Source: Meishania sp964351985 (GTDB lineage: Bacteria; Bacteroidota; Bacteroidia; Flavobacteriales; Flavobacteriaceae). From it: 64,000 nucleotides of DNA. How positions within the stretch are numbered: position 1 is the first letter of the stretch; each line of letters opens with the position of its first letter. The DNA lies in the NCBI GenBank assembly GCA_964351985.1, contig CAYGPR010000017.1, positions 9,570-73,569 on the forward strand, written 5' to 3'. Shown here in pieces: positions 54,385 to 62,777 of the stretch. The position numbers were made by a program, and so were the translations under genes. Under the pieces are notes generated by a model. The model was not told the origin of the DNA. It made no database searches and saw only the letters and a program-made list of their open reading frames with translations.

Positions 54385-56100
54385 CTAGTGTTTTCGCACT
54401 TGTCCCCATTCATCTAGACCATAACCATGATGTTCATTTAAATTCCATGGACGATTAGATGTATTCGATTTACCTGAATTATCAGAAATAGGGAAACTTA
54501 ACTGCCTATATTCATATTCATTACCGGCTGGTTTGCTTTTATGAAATAAATGCCAATCTACTATTTGATTGTAAGTGTCGTATTTGGCATAATCAAATGC
54601 TGAGAGTTGCTGGAGCTCCATATCATGAGCAGTTTGAAAGAAGGAATCTTCAATTCCTTCAATTATTATTGAGGGTAATGCCAAGCGTGGTATTGACTTT
54701 GTACTACCATCCTCCTCAAAAACATTTAAAATCCAATGCATTACCTTACTATCGTTATTTTCATATTCATTCTTATTCAGTCTTACTGAATAATAATCAA
54801 CCTCTTGATTATTGGCTATTACTTCAATTTGGGCATCGTCAATTAGAATACTGGCTGCCCAATTTGGCATATTTACATCTAGATTATCATCCAAGCTGGT
54901 TATATTATAATGATGTCCATTATTAGCATACGAGAGATAATTTTCGTAAAAGTTCAATAAGGGTAGCACTGGTAAATCGAGATAATCTGCCATTTGGGTT
55001 TCATTTGCCGAGTCTTTGTCGTAAATGCCAAAACTTTTAAATTCAGCTAAATCTTCGGCATTTTTGAACCCTTTTCTAGCGAAAAACAAGGTGCCTGGAT
55101 CATGTACTGGCATATCAAGCTTTACGGTATTTTCAGCTTGTATTAATTGATTAGCATCAAATTCTATATTCGTATTTCCCGAGTCTGGTGTAAAAACTAA
55201 ATAGCTAAAGTTTTCTTTTTTGCCATCAAATTTCGGAGTACTGCCCCCAAATCGATTGGTACGGATATAGATAGGCCCAGAAGCATCGTGTTCAATAATC
55301 AGTTTTGTATGTAAGTTATCGCCTGTATAATCAATAGTATTGTAGCTTCGGCCCAGAGCAATATAATCAGGGGAACCATTTACAAATGGAACATCTTTTA
55401 AGGTAACTTCTACCGTATTTTCCAGTTCATAGAAATTATTAAAAAAGCCTACAGGTCTTATTGTTGCCAAAGAGATTTTGTAGGTTATTAATTGCAGGTT
55501 TTTAAAAGAACCACTAGTATAAGTGGCTTCAAATAAATTGGCTTGAGAGAATAAGATTTTATTCCCTAAAATAATTTCATCGGTATAAATCTTGTTATCG
55601 CCTACCTCCGGAGCTACTGCTGCCAATTCTATCCCATCCAAATTATTAAAAAACAACCATCTTTGAGGGCCATTCTCACTTTCTTGAGCACCGTATTCAT
55701 AAGTCATCAATAAGTGCTTAATTTCGACTGAATAAGTTTCGGTAATCTCGTTACCCTTGACATCCTTGGAAACCACCTTGAACTCTGTCGGCCCTACGGG
55801 AAGGATATATGGGTTTATCGATAGGTCGATTTGCTTGTCAGTAGTCGATACCAATTCTTCCTCTTCATACAGAACCTTGGTCTCTACCGTGGAGTCATCA
55901 ACAATGCTGATCGATACCGAGGTGTTGGTCTCTATAATATCCGCAAAACCTGTGACCGTCAGTACCGGGTTTGTTTCATCTTCAACAATTGGCTCATCCT
56001 CGAGAACTTCTGAGATAGGTTCTTTTGTTATCTCTTCAGATTTACTACAAGAAAAAAGAATAAAGATAATAAAGGCATAAATGGGGGCTTTTGTATTCAT
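54385..56100 (-). CDS. Lipoprotein of unknown function
   Basis: 571 residues from ATG 56100. Lipobox FSCS then KSEEITKEP, acidic, as in surface lipoproteins. About 45-130 looks like an Ig-like/bacterial beta-sandwich (VLTVTGFADIIETNTSVSISIVDDS, ILPVGPTEFKVVSKDVKGNEI). The remainder is Asn/Tyr-rich beta structure (YLSYANNGHHYNITSLDDN, DYYSVRLNKNEYENN) without a motif I recognise. AT content of the gene is higher than its neighbours by eye, suggesting lineage-specific or transferred DNA. No SusD, peptidase or lectin motif was found. Confidence 0.62.
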   Translation of the reverse strand: MNTKAPIYAFIIFILFSCSKSEEITKEPISEVLEDEPIVEDETNPVLTVTGFADIIETNTSVSISIVDDSTVETKVLYEEEELVSTTDKQIDLSINPYILPVGPTEFKVVSKDVKGNEITETYSVEIKHLLMTYEYGAQESENGPQRWLFFNNLDGIELAAVAPEVGDNKIYTDEIILGNKILFSQANLFEATYTSGSFKNLQLITYKISLATIRPVGFFNNFYELENTVEVTLKDVPFVNGSPDYIALGRSYNTIDYTGDNLHTKLIIEHDASGPIYIRTNRFGGSTPKFDGKKENFSYLVFTPDSGNTNIEFDANQLIQAENTVKLDMPVHDPGTLFFARKGFKNAEDLAEFKSFGIYDKDSANETQMADYLDLPVLPLLNFYENYLSYANNGHHYNITSLDDNLDVNMPNWAASILIDDAQIEVIANNQEVDYYSVRLNKNEYENNDSKVMHWILNVFEEDGSTKSIPRLALPSIIIEGIEDSFFQTAHDMELQQLSAFDYAKYDTYNQIVDWHLFHKSKPAGNEYEYRQLSFPISDNSGKSNTSNRPWNLNEHHGYGLDEWGQVRKH

Positions 56101-56362
56101 GGTCATGATTCGTTCGGTTAATTGGTCCGATTCGGCTATTGGTTCGTAATCGGTTAAAATCAAACGGAAAAACACATAGTGTATTATATTTCATAAAAAA
56201 TAAGTCTTGAGATATATTTTTAAATTTTATGGATTACATTGTGCAAAAGGATACTAAAACCCAGGAATACGGTAGCGAAAACAATATCACTCAAAGTCAA
56301 GTTTTAAAAATACTTTTTCAGAATAATCTTCGTTCTAATTGCTGTAACCAAAAACCAAAAAC

Positions 56363-56881
56363 ATGTCAGAAGAGGGAATTTTACAAATGTTCGGCTTTTT
56401 ACTGCCTGCAGTAGTTACCGGTGTGGTCGCCTTTTACTTTTTCAAGTTACATACCAAAAACGAAGACGGTAGACGCCGTTTTTTACTCCATAAAGACACT
56501 CAAAAAAACACATTGCCCATTCGCTTACAAGCCTACGAACGTATGGCTTTGTTCCTCGAACGCATTTCAATTCCGAGTTTGGTAGTACGAGTTGCCCCAA
56601 AATCTGCAGACAAAGCGGAATATGAAAATCTTCTGATAAAAAGTATCGAGAACGAATTCGAACACAATCTATCGCAACAAATCTATATCTCTGACGAGTG
56701 TTGGAACATCATCAAGGCCGCAAAAAGTGCGACCGTTCAAATGATACGTAAGGCTGCCATGAGCGAAACAGATTCTGCTGACAAACTAAGGGAAGATGTA
56801 CTTACCGAAACCATGGACAAAGCTTCCCCATCGGCTACTGCCCTGTCATTCGTCAAAAAAGAAATCGGTGAGCTTTGGTGA
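56363..56881 (+). CDS. DUF7935-like membrane-anchored protein
   Basis: 172 residues: one N-terminal transmembrane helix (about 8-25, MFGFLLPAVVTGVVAFYFF), then a helical cytosolic part with LPIRLQAYERMALFLERISIPSLVVRV and LLIKSIENEFEHNLSQQIYISDECW. This pattern is shared by flavobacterial hypotheticals named DUF7935. Function unknown. It converges with the patatin gene over a 73-bp gap. Confidence 0.75.
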   Translation: MSEEGILQMFGFLLPAVVTGVVAFYFFKLHTKNEDGRRRFLLHKDTQKNTLPIRLQAYERMALFLERISIPSLVVRVAPKSADKAEYENLLIKSIENEFEHNLSQQIYISDECWNIIKAAKSATVQMIRKAAMSETDSADKLREDVLTETMDKASPSATALSFVKKEIGELW

Positions 56882-56954
56882 AAGATTCAAGCGCAAGAAC
56901 AATACTACGCAGGAGTTTCTTAAACTTTGATGTCTTACTGCAACTGCCAGCCGG

Positions 56955-57866
56955 CTACTCCCCTTCTGGTTCGATTTGATTTAGTTCGATATTCTTGAAC
57001 TTCGCAAAATTGAATCCGCTTTCCCACCATGCGGTCATCTTTTCTTTGTTAAAGATTAAAGAGTTGGTCGTCAATACCGTTGGGGTATAGTAAAAGTTTA
57101 TAATAGCATCGTTATGCGCGGCCACAAATTTGCCAATTCTCACATTTTGATTTTCTATGCGATCTAGCATAAAACCGAACATCGTGGTCAACAATGAAAA
57201 AGCATTTTTGGATGGCAACCTATTGAACATCGTGGTTTCCGTCTGCAGTATGATGGCGTCCACTTCGGTAGCACCTCGTTTTATCGCTTCTTCTATGGGG
57301 ACCATATTACCAAGTCCGCCATCGGCATATTCACAGCCATCTTTTTGAACCAATGACATAAAGGGAGTATAGTTACATGAAATCCAAATCCATTCGCAGA
57401 ATTCCTCATAACTGTAATCGTTGATCGATTTATATTCCACTTGGTTTAATGAGAGGTTTGAGACGGTCACCACAATTTCCTTTGGGCCGTTTTTTAAATT
57501 TTCGAATTCGTCTTGGGTAAGCGTATTTTTAATAAGTTTTAAAAGGTTATGGCTTTCCCCAAAAGTTTTTCCTCCGTTATAAAAATTCTTGAAAACGTTC
57601 CAATGGTTTATGGCAATACTATCGACTCCATGTTTTTTCTGAATGATGAAGGGACAATTACTGAAAATACTATCTTGGTTTACCGAAGTGTACACCTCTT
57701 TTATTTTTTCGGTTTTTTTGAGGGCCAGATGCGAGATCAGAAGGCTTCCCGTTGAGGTGCCCAGAAAAAGGTCGTAACTATGGTCAAGTTCTTGCATTAG
57801 GTATTGCGCGACACCTCCGGCAAAAGCCCCTTTACTACCACCTCCAGAAATGACCAATGCTCGCAT
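56955..57866 (-). CDS. Patatin-like phospholipase
   Basis: 303 residues with the patatin fold: oxyanion loop GGGSKGAFAGG (8-18), nucleophile elbow GTSTGS (S38), and the Asp of the catalytic dyad in YADGGLGN (about 178). No signal peptide is evident, so it probably acts in the cytoplasm or at the inner membrane, cleaving phospholipid acyl chains. Its ATG overlaps the M1 aminopeptidase stop (TAATG), so both are co-translated. Confidence 0.93.
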   Translation of the reverse strand: MRALVISGGGSKGAFAGGVAQYLMQELDHSYDLFLGTSTGSLLISHLALKKTEKIKEVYTSVNQDSIFSNCPFIIQKKHGVDSIAINHWNVFKNFYNGGKTFGESHNLLKLIKNTLTQDEFENLKNGPKEIVVTVSNLSLNQVEYKSINDYSYEEFCEWIWISCNYTPFMSLVQKDGCEYADGGLGNMVPIEEAIKRGATEVDAIILQTETTMFNRLPSKNAFSLLTTMFGFMLDRIENQNVRIGKFVAAHNDAIINFYYTPTVLTTNSLIFNKEKMTAWWESGFNFAKFKNIELNQIEPEGE

Positions 57867-59953
57867 TATTCTTCGAATTTACTATTTAGATAACGTGTTT
57901 CTTCAGAATTTAGTTCTTTGGAAATTTTTTCCAACCGGGGTTTGTAATCGACATCTTTCAATAACTCATTCAATAAATTTCTGGCAAATTTTCGGAATTG
58001 CCAAGAATGATGCCCCGTAGCTTTTACTAAATTCTTCAAGCTCCGCTCATTCAGCCCAAAGGCTTGCTTGAGATAAAAGAAAGCACCTTGACGAACCTCA
58101 AAAGAATATTCGGGGTCCGTATAACTACTCAATTCCTCGAAATAAGCTTTCGTTTTCAGTGACTCGTATCCATCCGTCAGCATGGCCAAGGTCAGCCACA
58201 TCAAACGTACATTTTTATTTGGCAGGCCAATAACATCTTTGGTTTTTTCAAGATACACTGCCCGGTCTTCGGGGTATCCTTGCCACAATTGAAATAAAGC
58301 CATTTCTCGTGTAACATAACTATCTTCTTCAAGAAAATCCACAAGGTACCCTTTGGGAAGAAAATCATCAAAGGGTGCGCCTTGCAACATTGCCTGTCTT
58401 ACGGGAACGGTATCCGACTCAAGAGCTTTTCTCATACCCTCGAATAGAAACGAACCCGCATAGTTTTGCAGTAAATGTTTTTTTAGATGGATGGAATTGG
58501 TAGCATCCCAATACCTCTCATAATCAATATCATCGCTCTGTGCTTTTTGCAATTCGGCTTTCATCTCTGACAACAGTTTGATGGATGCAGAATTTTCAAT
58601 GAGTAGATTATTTGCCTTTTCAAAAGGAAGTTCGGCGTCTTGCAACCATTCTTCCTTGAAGCCATTTAAGTCTTTTGCACTGGCGATTTCCATTTCTTTT
58701 AAAAAATAATCTACCGTCACATTTCTAAATGCATGTTTGTTCAAATAGGATTTGATTCCTATTCTAAAAGCAGAATCCCCAATTTCATTTCGAAGCATAA
58801 ACAGCGCCCAAGCTCCCTTTTCATAAAAAGTCAGGCTACTTGCTTTTGGGTCGAGTAAACTTTGCCCTTCGCCCCTATCGACCATATCTTTCAACTGTTC
58901 GAGCGAGTTGTAAAGTTTCCAATAAAAATGATCATCGCCGAATAAGTGCTGTTCAGCCAGATAAGCGTAGTACGTGGCAAAACCTTCATGTAGCCAATGA
59001 TGGTTGCCGTCCTTTTCCGTAACGAGATTACCGAACCACTGGTGTGCCAGTTCATGGGCGTTGACATTCACATAATTTTTATCAACAAAGGCGGTGGAAT
59101 CGATAACATACTGGTCCGAAAAAATGGTAGCGGTGGTATTTTCCATACCCGCATATAAAAAATCATGAACGGGAATCTGCTTATAATTTTGCCATGGGTA
59201 AGGGACGCCGATTTCGGTTTCCAGAAAATCGAAGATTTCTTTGGTATAGCGGTAGGTCGGTTCGACTTTCAAACTATCCTGCGGGTAATAATAATTTTCT
59301 ATCGGGATGCCACTTTTTGATTTAAGTTCTTGTTTATTATAGTTTCCGATGGCAAAAGCCAATAGATAACTACTCATAGGTTGCAACATATCAAAATGCC
59401 ACTCATCTATTTCGCTATTTCTTGTGGTTGAGGTATAAACATATTCCCCATTGGCAATCACGGTTTTTTCATTCTTCACGGCTATGCTCAAGTCAAACTC
59501 AACCTTTTCTTCCATATCATCAAAGCTAGGAAGCCAATGACTGGTATATTTACCCTGACCTTGGGTCCATATTTGTTCATTCCCATCGATATCATCTCCC
59601 CAACCCATAAAATAGATGGTTTGCTTGGGCGTACATGTATACACTAATTTGAGCTTATAATCTTTACTACTCTTGAAATTATTCTTAATGGAAATGATGT
59701 TTCCGGTATTCGAATAGTTGACTTTCTTATCGTTCAACTGCACTAATGAAAAATCCATGTTCTTAGCATCAAGAAAAACAGAGTCGATATCTTTCAAAAC
59801 ATCGAATTGATAAATGGCCGTACCATTTATTTTTTTTTCTTTGGGAATGGGTTCAATGAAAACTTCCCCCCGAATAAAATCAACCTTATCCTGATGTTGG
59901 GCAATTCCCAAAAAAGAAAACAAAATAAAAACAAGCCGTATAAATCGCTTCAT
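57866..59953 (-). CDS. M1-family aminopeptidase
   Basis: 695 residues, active-looking gluzincin. Signal peptide about 1-18. GMEN exopeptidase loop (269-272), zinc site HELAH (H300, E301, H304) and third ligand in WLHEGFATYY (E323), then a long helical C-terminal domain. Cleaves N-terminal residues from peptides outside the cytoplasm. Contrast with the M1-like protein at 24057, where the same positions are lost. Patatin follows with overlapping stop/start. Confidence 0.94.
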   Translation of the reverse strand: MKRFIRLVFILFSFLGIAQHQDKVDFIRGEVFIEPIPKEKKINGTAIYQFDVLKDIDSVFLDAKNMDFSLVQLNDKKVNYSNTGNIISIKNNFKSSKDYKLKLVYTCTPKQTIYFMGWGDDIDGNEQIWTQGQGKYTSHWLPSFDDMEEKVEFDLSIAVKNEKTVIANGEYVYTSTTRNSEIDEWHFDMLQPMSSYLLAFAIGNYNKQELKSKSGIPIENYYYPQDSLKVEPTYRYTKEIFDFLETEIGVPYPWQNYKQIPVHDFLYAGMENTTATIFSDQYVIDSTAFVDKNYVNVNAHELAHQWFGNLVTEKDGNHHWLHEGFATYYAYLAEQHLFGDDHFYWKLYNSLEQLKDMVDRGEGQSLLDPKASSLTFYEKGAWALFMLRNEIGDSAFRIGIKSYLNKHAFRNVTVDYFLKEMEIASAKDLNGFKEEWLQDAELPFEKANNLLIENSASIKLLSEMKAELQKAQSDDIDYERYWDATNSIHLKKHLLQNYAGSFLFEGMRKALESDTVPVRQAMLQGAPFDDFLPKGYLVDFLEEDSYVTREMALFQLWQGYPEDRAVYLEKTKDVIGLPNKNVRLMWLTLAMLTDGYESLKTKAYFEELSSYTDPEYSFEVRQGAFFYLKQAFGLNERSLKNLVKATGHHSWQFRKFARNLLNELLKDVDYKPRLEKISKELNSEETRYLNSKFEE

Positions 59954-59998
59954 AGTTACTATGAGTACAAAGTCCAGACCAAATTTAACCTTTTAGTT

Positions 59999-60118
59999 GT
60001 CCCCGCCCTAACCCTCCCCGAGGGGAGGGAACTACCTCTTACTTTTTTTGATGATTAAATAAGTTTGCTTTTGCGCTGGAGTAAGCGTCCTCCCCTCTCT
60101 GGGGAGTTAGAGGGGGAC
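59999..60118. repeat. Short non-coding relative of the recG-borne element
   Basis: Two C/G-rich ends face each other: left GTCCCCGCCCTAACCCTCCC then CGAGGGGAGGG (59999-60030), right CCTCCCCTCTCTGGGGAG then TTAGAGGGGGAC (60089-60118). Read as inverse complements they align (GTCCCC..CTAAC..CTCCCC), and each end can fold on itself. The 50-70 bp between them has no gene. The same end type flanks the DUF559 insertion in recG 1.3 kb away. Confidence 0.65.
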
Positions 60119-60159
60119 TTTTTGTTGCACTTCAAATTCCGAACCCCTAAATTCGTTTT

Positions 60160-62700
60160 ATGAACGCCAATTACCTTCAAACCCCAATAACCTATCTGAA
60201 GGGTGTAGGCCCGAACCGGGCGGACGCATTGCAGTCTGAACTGGGCATTCATACCTATCAAGACTTACTCAATCTCTTTCCAAACCGGTATCTGGACAAA
60301 ACTCAATATTACAAAGTAGCCAAACTGCAGCGTAATAGTTCAGAAGTGCAGATAATTGGTAAAATTGTGAGCATTAAAACAGTCGAACAGAAAAAAGGAA
60401 AACGTTTGGTCGCCACCTTCTTGGACGATACTGGGAAAATGGAACTCGTTTGGTTTCGCGGACAAAAATGGATCGGTGAAAACCTAAAACTGAATATTCC
60501 GTATGTCATTTTCGGAAAATGCAATTGGTTCAATGGGGTATTCTCAATGCCCCACCCTGAAATGGAACTACTTTCAGAACACGAACAAGGGCTCAAGGTG
60601 TTTATGCAACCCATCTATCCTTCCACAGAAAAATTAAGTAATAAGGGTATTACCAATCGGGTAATGAGCAAGTTGATACAGCAACTTTTCATTGAAACCA
60701 AAGCTGATTTTTCGGAAACACTTTCCGATAGCATACTCCATGAACTTCGGCTAATGAATAAAAGTGATGCGTTACTGAATATTCATTTTCCAAAAAGTCA
60801 GCAATTATTGGCCAAGGCACAGTTCCGGTTAAAATTTGAGGAACTTTTTTACATTCAAATGCAGCTTTTGGTGAAAAAGATGTTGCATAAACAGAAAATA
60901 AAAGGATTCAATTTTGACCAAGTGGGCGAACTCTTCAATGATTTCTACAAAACTCATTTGCCTTTTGAGCTTACCGGTGCACAAAAAAGGGTCATTAAGG
61001 AAATCCGCGCAGATTTAGGCAGCAACGCCCAGATGAACCGCTTGTTGCAGGGCGATGTAGGCTCCGGAAAAACTATTGTAGCAGTGATGGCGATGCTGTT
61101 GGCCATCGACAATGGGTATCAAGCCTGTTTGATGGCTCCAACGGAAATACTGGCGAACCAACATTATAACGGTATCAAAGAACTTTTGGATAAAATAGGT
61201 ATTAGCTGCTCCCTATTGACCGGTTCGGTTAAAAAATCCGCCCGAAAAATAATTCATGAACAATTAGAAAGTGGCGAGTTGCATATTCTAATCGGCACCC
61301 ATGCGCTACTCGAGGACAAGGTTCAATATAAAAACTTGGGATTGGCTATCGTCGATGAACAGCATCGTTTTGGTGTGGCGCAACGTTCGAAACTATGGCA
61401 TAAAGGAAGCCCACCCCTAACCCCTCCCAAAGGGAGGGTGAATGAAATTCATCGCAAATATCAAACAGCAAGACCCTCTACCTATGGTCTCTTAAAAGAA
61501 CTGCAACAAGAACGGAAAAAGCAAACTACGGTAGCAGAACAAATTCTTTGGGAACAATTAAAAACCAAACAACTAGGAGTCAAGTTTAGAAGACAGCACA
61601 TTATTGACCAATTTATCGTTGACTTCGTATGCTTATCTAAAAAATTAATTATCGAAATAGATGGTGAATATCATGATGATCCTTCTCAGTTGGAAGCAGA
61701 TAAGATACGGACACAAATACTAAATGAATTTGGATACCAAGTTTTACGATTTAAAAATGAAGAAGTAATCGGGGCGATTGATGCTGTTCTCCAAAGAATA
61801 ATAGTAAGATTGGATAGCCTCCCCTCAGGGGAGGTTGGAGGGGCTCCTCCCCCACATATTCTGGTTATGACGGCGACTCCGATTCCGAGAACATTGGCAA
61901 TGAGTTTATATGGGGATCTCGATATTTCCGTAATCGATGAACTTCCACCAGGTAGAAAACCGATTAAAACGGTTCATAGGTTCGATAGTAATCGATTAAA
62001 AGTCTTCCGGTTTATTCGGGACGAAATCAAAAAAGGAAGGCAAATATATGTAGTGTATCCATTAATTCAAGAGTCCGAAGCTTTGGATTATAAAGACTTG
62101 ATGGACGGGTATGAGAGTATCGTGCGAGATTTCCCCCTACCCGATTATCAGATTTCCATCGTTCACGGCAAAATGAAACCTGCCGATAAAGACTTTGAAA
62201 TGGAACGTTTTGTTAAAGGGGAAACCCAAATTATGGTGGCCACGACCGTTATTGAAGTCGGAGTCAACGTGCCCAATGCATCGGTAATGATTATCGAAAG
62301 CGCTGAACGCTTCGGTCTATCACAATTACATCAATTAAGAGGGCGTGTCGGCCGTGGAGCCGACCAAAGCTTTTGTATTTTGATGACCGGTCATAAGCTT
62401 TCTTCAGAAGCCAAAACCAGATTGGAAACTATGGTACGCACCAATGACGGATTTGAAATCGCCGAGGTCGACCTTAGACTGCGGGGTCCAGGAGATTTAA
62501 TGGGTACCCAACAAAGTGGAATCCTGAACCTGAAAATAGCGGATATCGTAAGGGATAACGATATTTTAAAGACGGCCCGATATCACGCCATAAAACTTCT
62601 GAAAAATGATCCTTCCCTCGAAAAACCTGAAAATTTGTTGATTCGGCATGCCTATGCACAGTTGGTGAAGTTCAAGAATATCTGGAATTATATTAGTTGA
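60160..62700 (+). CDS. recG: ATP-dependent DNA helicase RecG with in-frame DUF559 insertion
   Basis: 846 residues against a usual 690-710. RecG remodels stalled forks. Order: wedge/OB domain (about 5-160; ITYLKGVGPNRADALQ), Walker A GDVGSGKT (297-304), DEQHRFGVAQRSKLWHKG (about 397-416), then an insertion (about 418-562), then MTATPIPRTLAMSLYGDL, motif IV-VI (VYPLIQES, ATTVIEVGVNVPNA, LHQLRGRVGRG) and the C-terminal tail. Without the insertion, KG...PPPHILVMTATPIPRT would join as in normal RecG. Helicase motifs are otherwise complete. Whether the longer protein works is untested. Confidence 0.95.
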   Translation: MNANYLQTPITYLKGVGPNRADALQSELGIHTYQDLLNLFPNRYLDKTQYYKVAKLQRNSSEVQIIGKIVSIKTVEQKKGKRLVATFLDDTGKMELVWFRGQKWIGENLKLNIPYVIFGKCNWFNGVFSMPHPEMELLSEHEQGLKVFMQPIYPSTEKLSNKGITNRVMSKLIQQLFIETKADFSETLSDSILHELRLMNKSDALLNIHFPKSQQLLAKAQFRLKFEELFYIQMQLLVKKMLHKQKIKGFNFDQVGELFNDFYKTHLPFELTGAQKRVIKEIRADLGSNAQMNRLLQGDVGSGKTIVAVMAMLLAIDNGYQACLMAPTEILANQHYNGIKELLDKIGISCSLLTGSVKKSARKIIHEQLESGELHILIGTHALLEDKVQYKNLGLAIVDEQHRFGVAQRSKLWHKGSPPLTPPKGRVNEIHRKYQTARPSTYGLLKELQQERKKQTTVAEQILWEQLKTKQLGVKFRRQHIIDQFIVDFVCLSKKLIIEIDGEYHDDPSQLEADKIRTQILNEFGYQVLRFKNEEVIGAIDAVLQRIIVRLDSLPSGEVGGAPPPHILVMTATPIPRTLAMSLYGDLDISVIDELPPGRKPIKTVHRFDSNRLKVFRFIRDEIKKGRQIYVVYPLIQESEALDYKDLMDGYESIVRDFPLPDYQISIVHGKMKPADKDFEMERFVKGETQIMVATTVIEVGVNVPNASVMIIESAERFGLSQLHQLRGRVGRGADQSFCILMTGHKLSSEAKTRLETMVRTNDGFEIAEVDLRLRGPGDLMGTQQSGILNLKIADIVRDNDILKTARYHAIKLLKNDPSLEKPENLLIRHAYAQLVKFKNIWNYIS
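61408..61845 (+). mobile_element. In-frame DUF559 element inside recG
   Basis: About 145 codons. The left boundary has CCCCTAACCCCTCCC (61414-61428) then AAAGGGAGGG; the right boundary has CCTCCCCTCAGGGGAGG (61818-61834) then TTGGAGGGG. Between them, residues about 440-556 of the chimera form a DUF559 domain: AEQILWEQLKTKQLG, FRRQHIIDQFIVDFV, KLIIEIDGEYH, RTQILNEFGYQVLRF (the Vsr/PD-(D/E)xK-like core with D, E and D-G-x-x-H in place). Reading frame is open through both ends. It has no stop codon and no independent ATG in this frame; GTG at 61438 is the earliest alternative start. Confidence 0.85.
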
Positions 62701-62749
62701 ACATCGTAATTTCCATTCCCGATAATTTCCTAAAAACCCCTTCTTTCAT

Positions 62750-62757
62750 TAGTTTTG
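62750..62757 (+). promoter_or_regulatory. -7 box of leuC
   Basis: TAGTTTTG matches TAnnTTTG, 21 bp before ATG 62778. The gap after recG is too short for a leader with attenuator; none was seen. Confidence 0.62.
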
Positions 62758-62777
62758 TCAGCTTAGAATGAAAGAAC

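Noticed and set aside
54319..54385. Terminator between the OmpA-like and unknown lipoprotein genes
   Set aside because: AGTCTATT and AATAGACT are complementary but more than 40 bp apart with no T-run; too weak to call.
56229..56414. 61-residue open frame before the DUF7935-like gene
   Set aside because: It overlaps the DUF7935-like start in another frame, and has no motif and no conserved-looking composition.
61408..61845. Intein in RecG
   Set aside because: No N-terminal Cys/Ser splicing block and no terminal His-Asn followed by Cys/Ser/Thr; the ends are C/G-rich repeats coding Pro/Gly.
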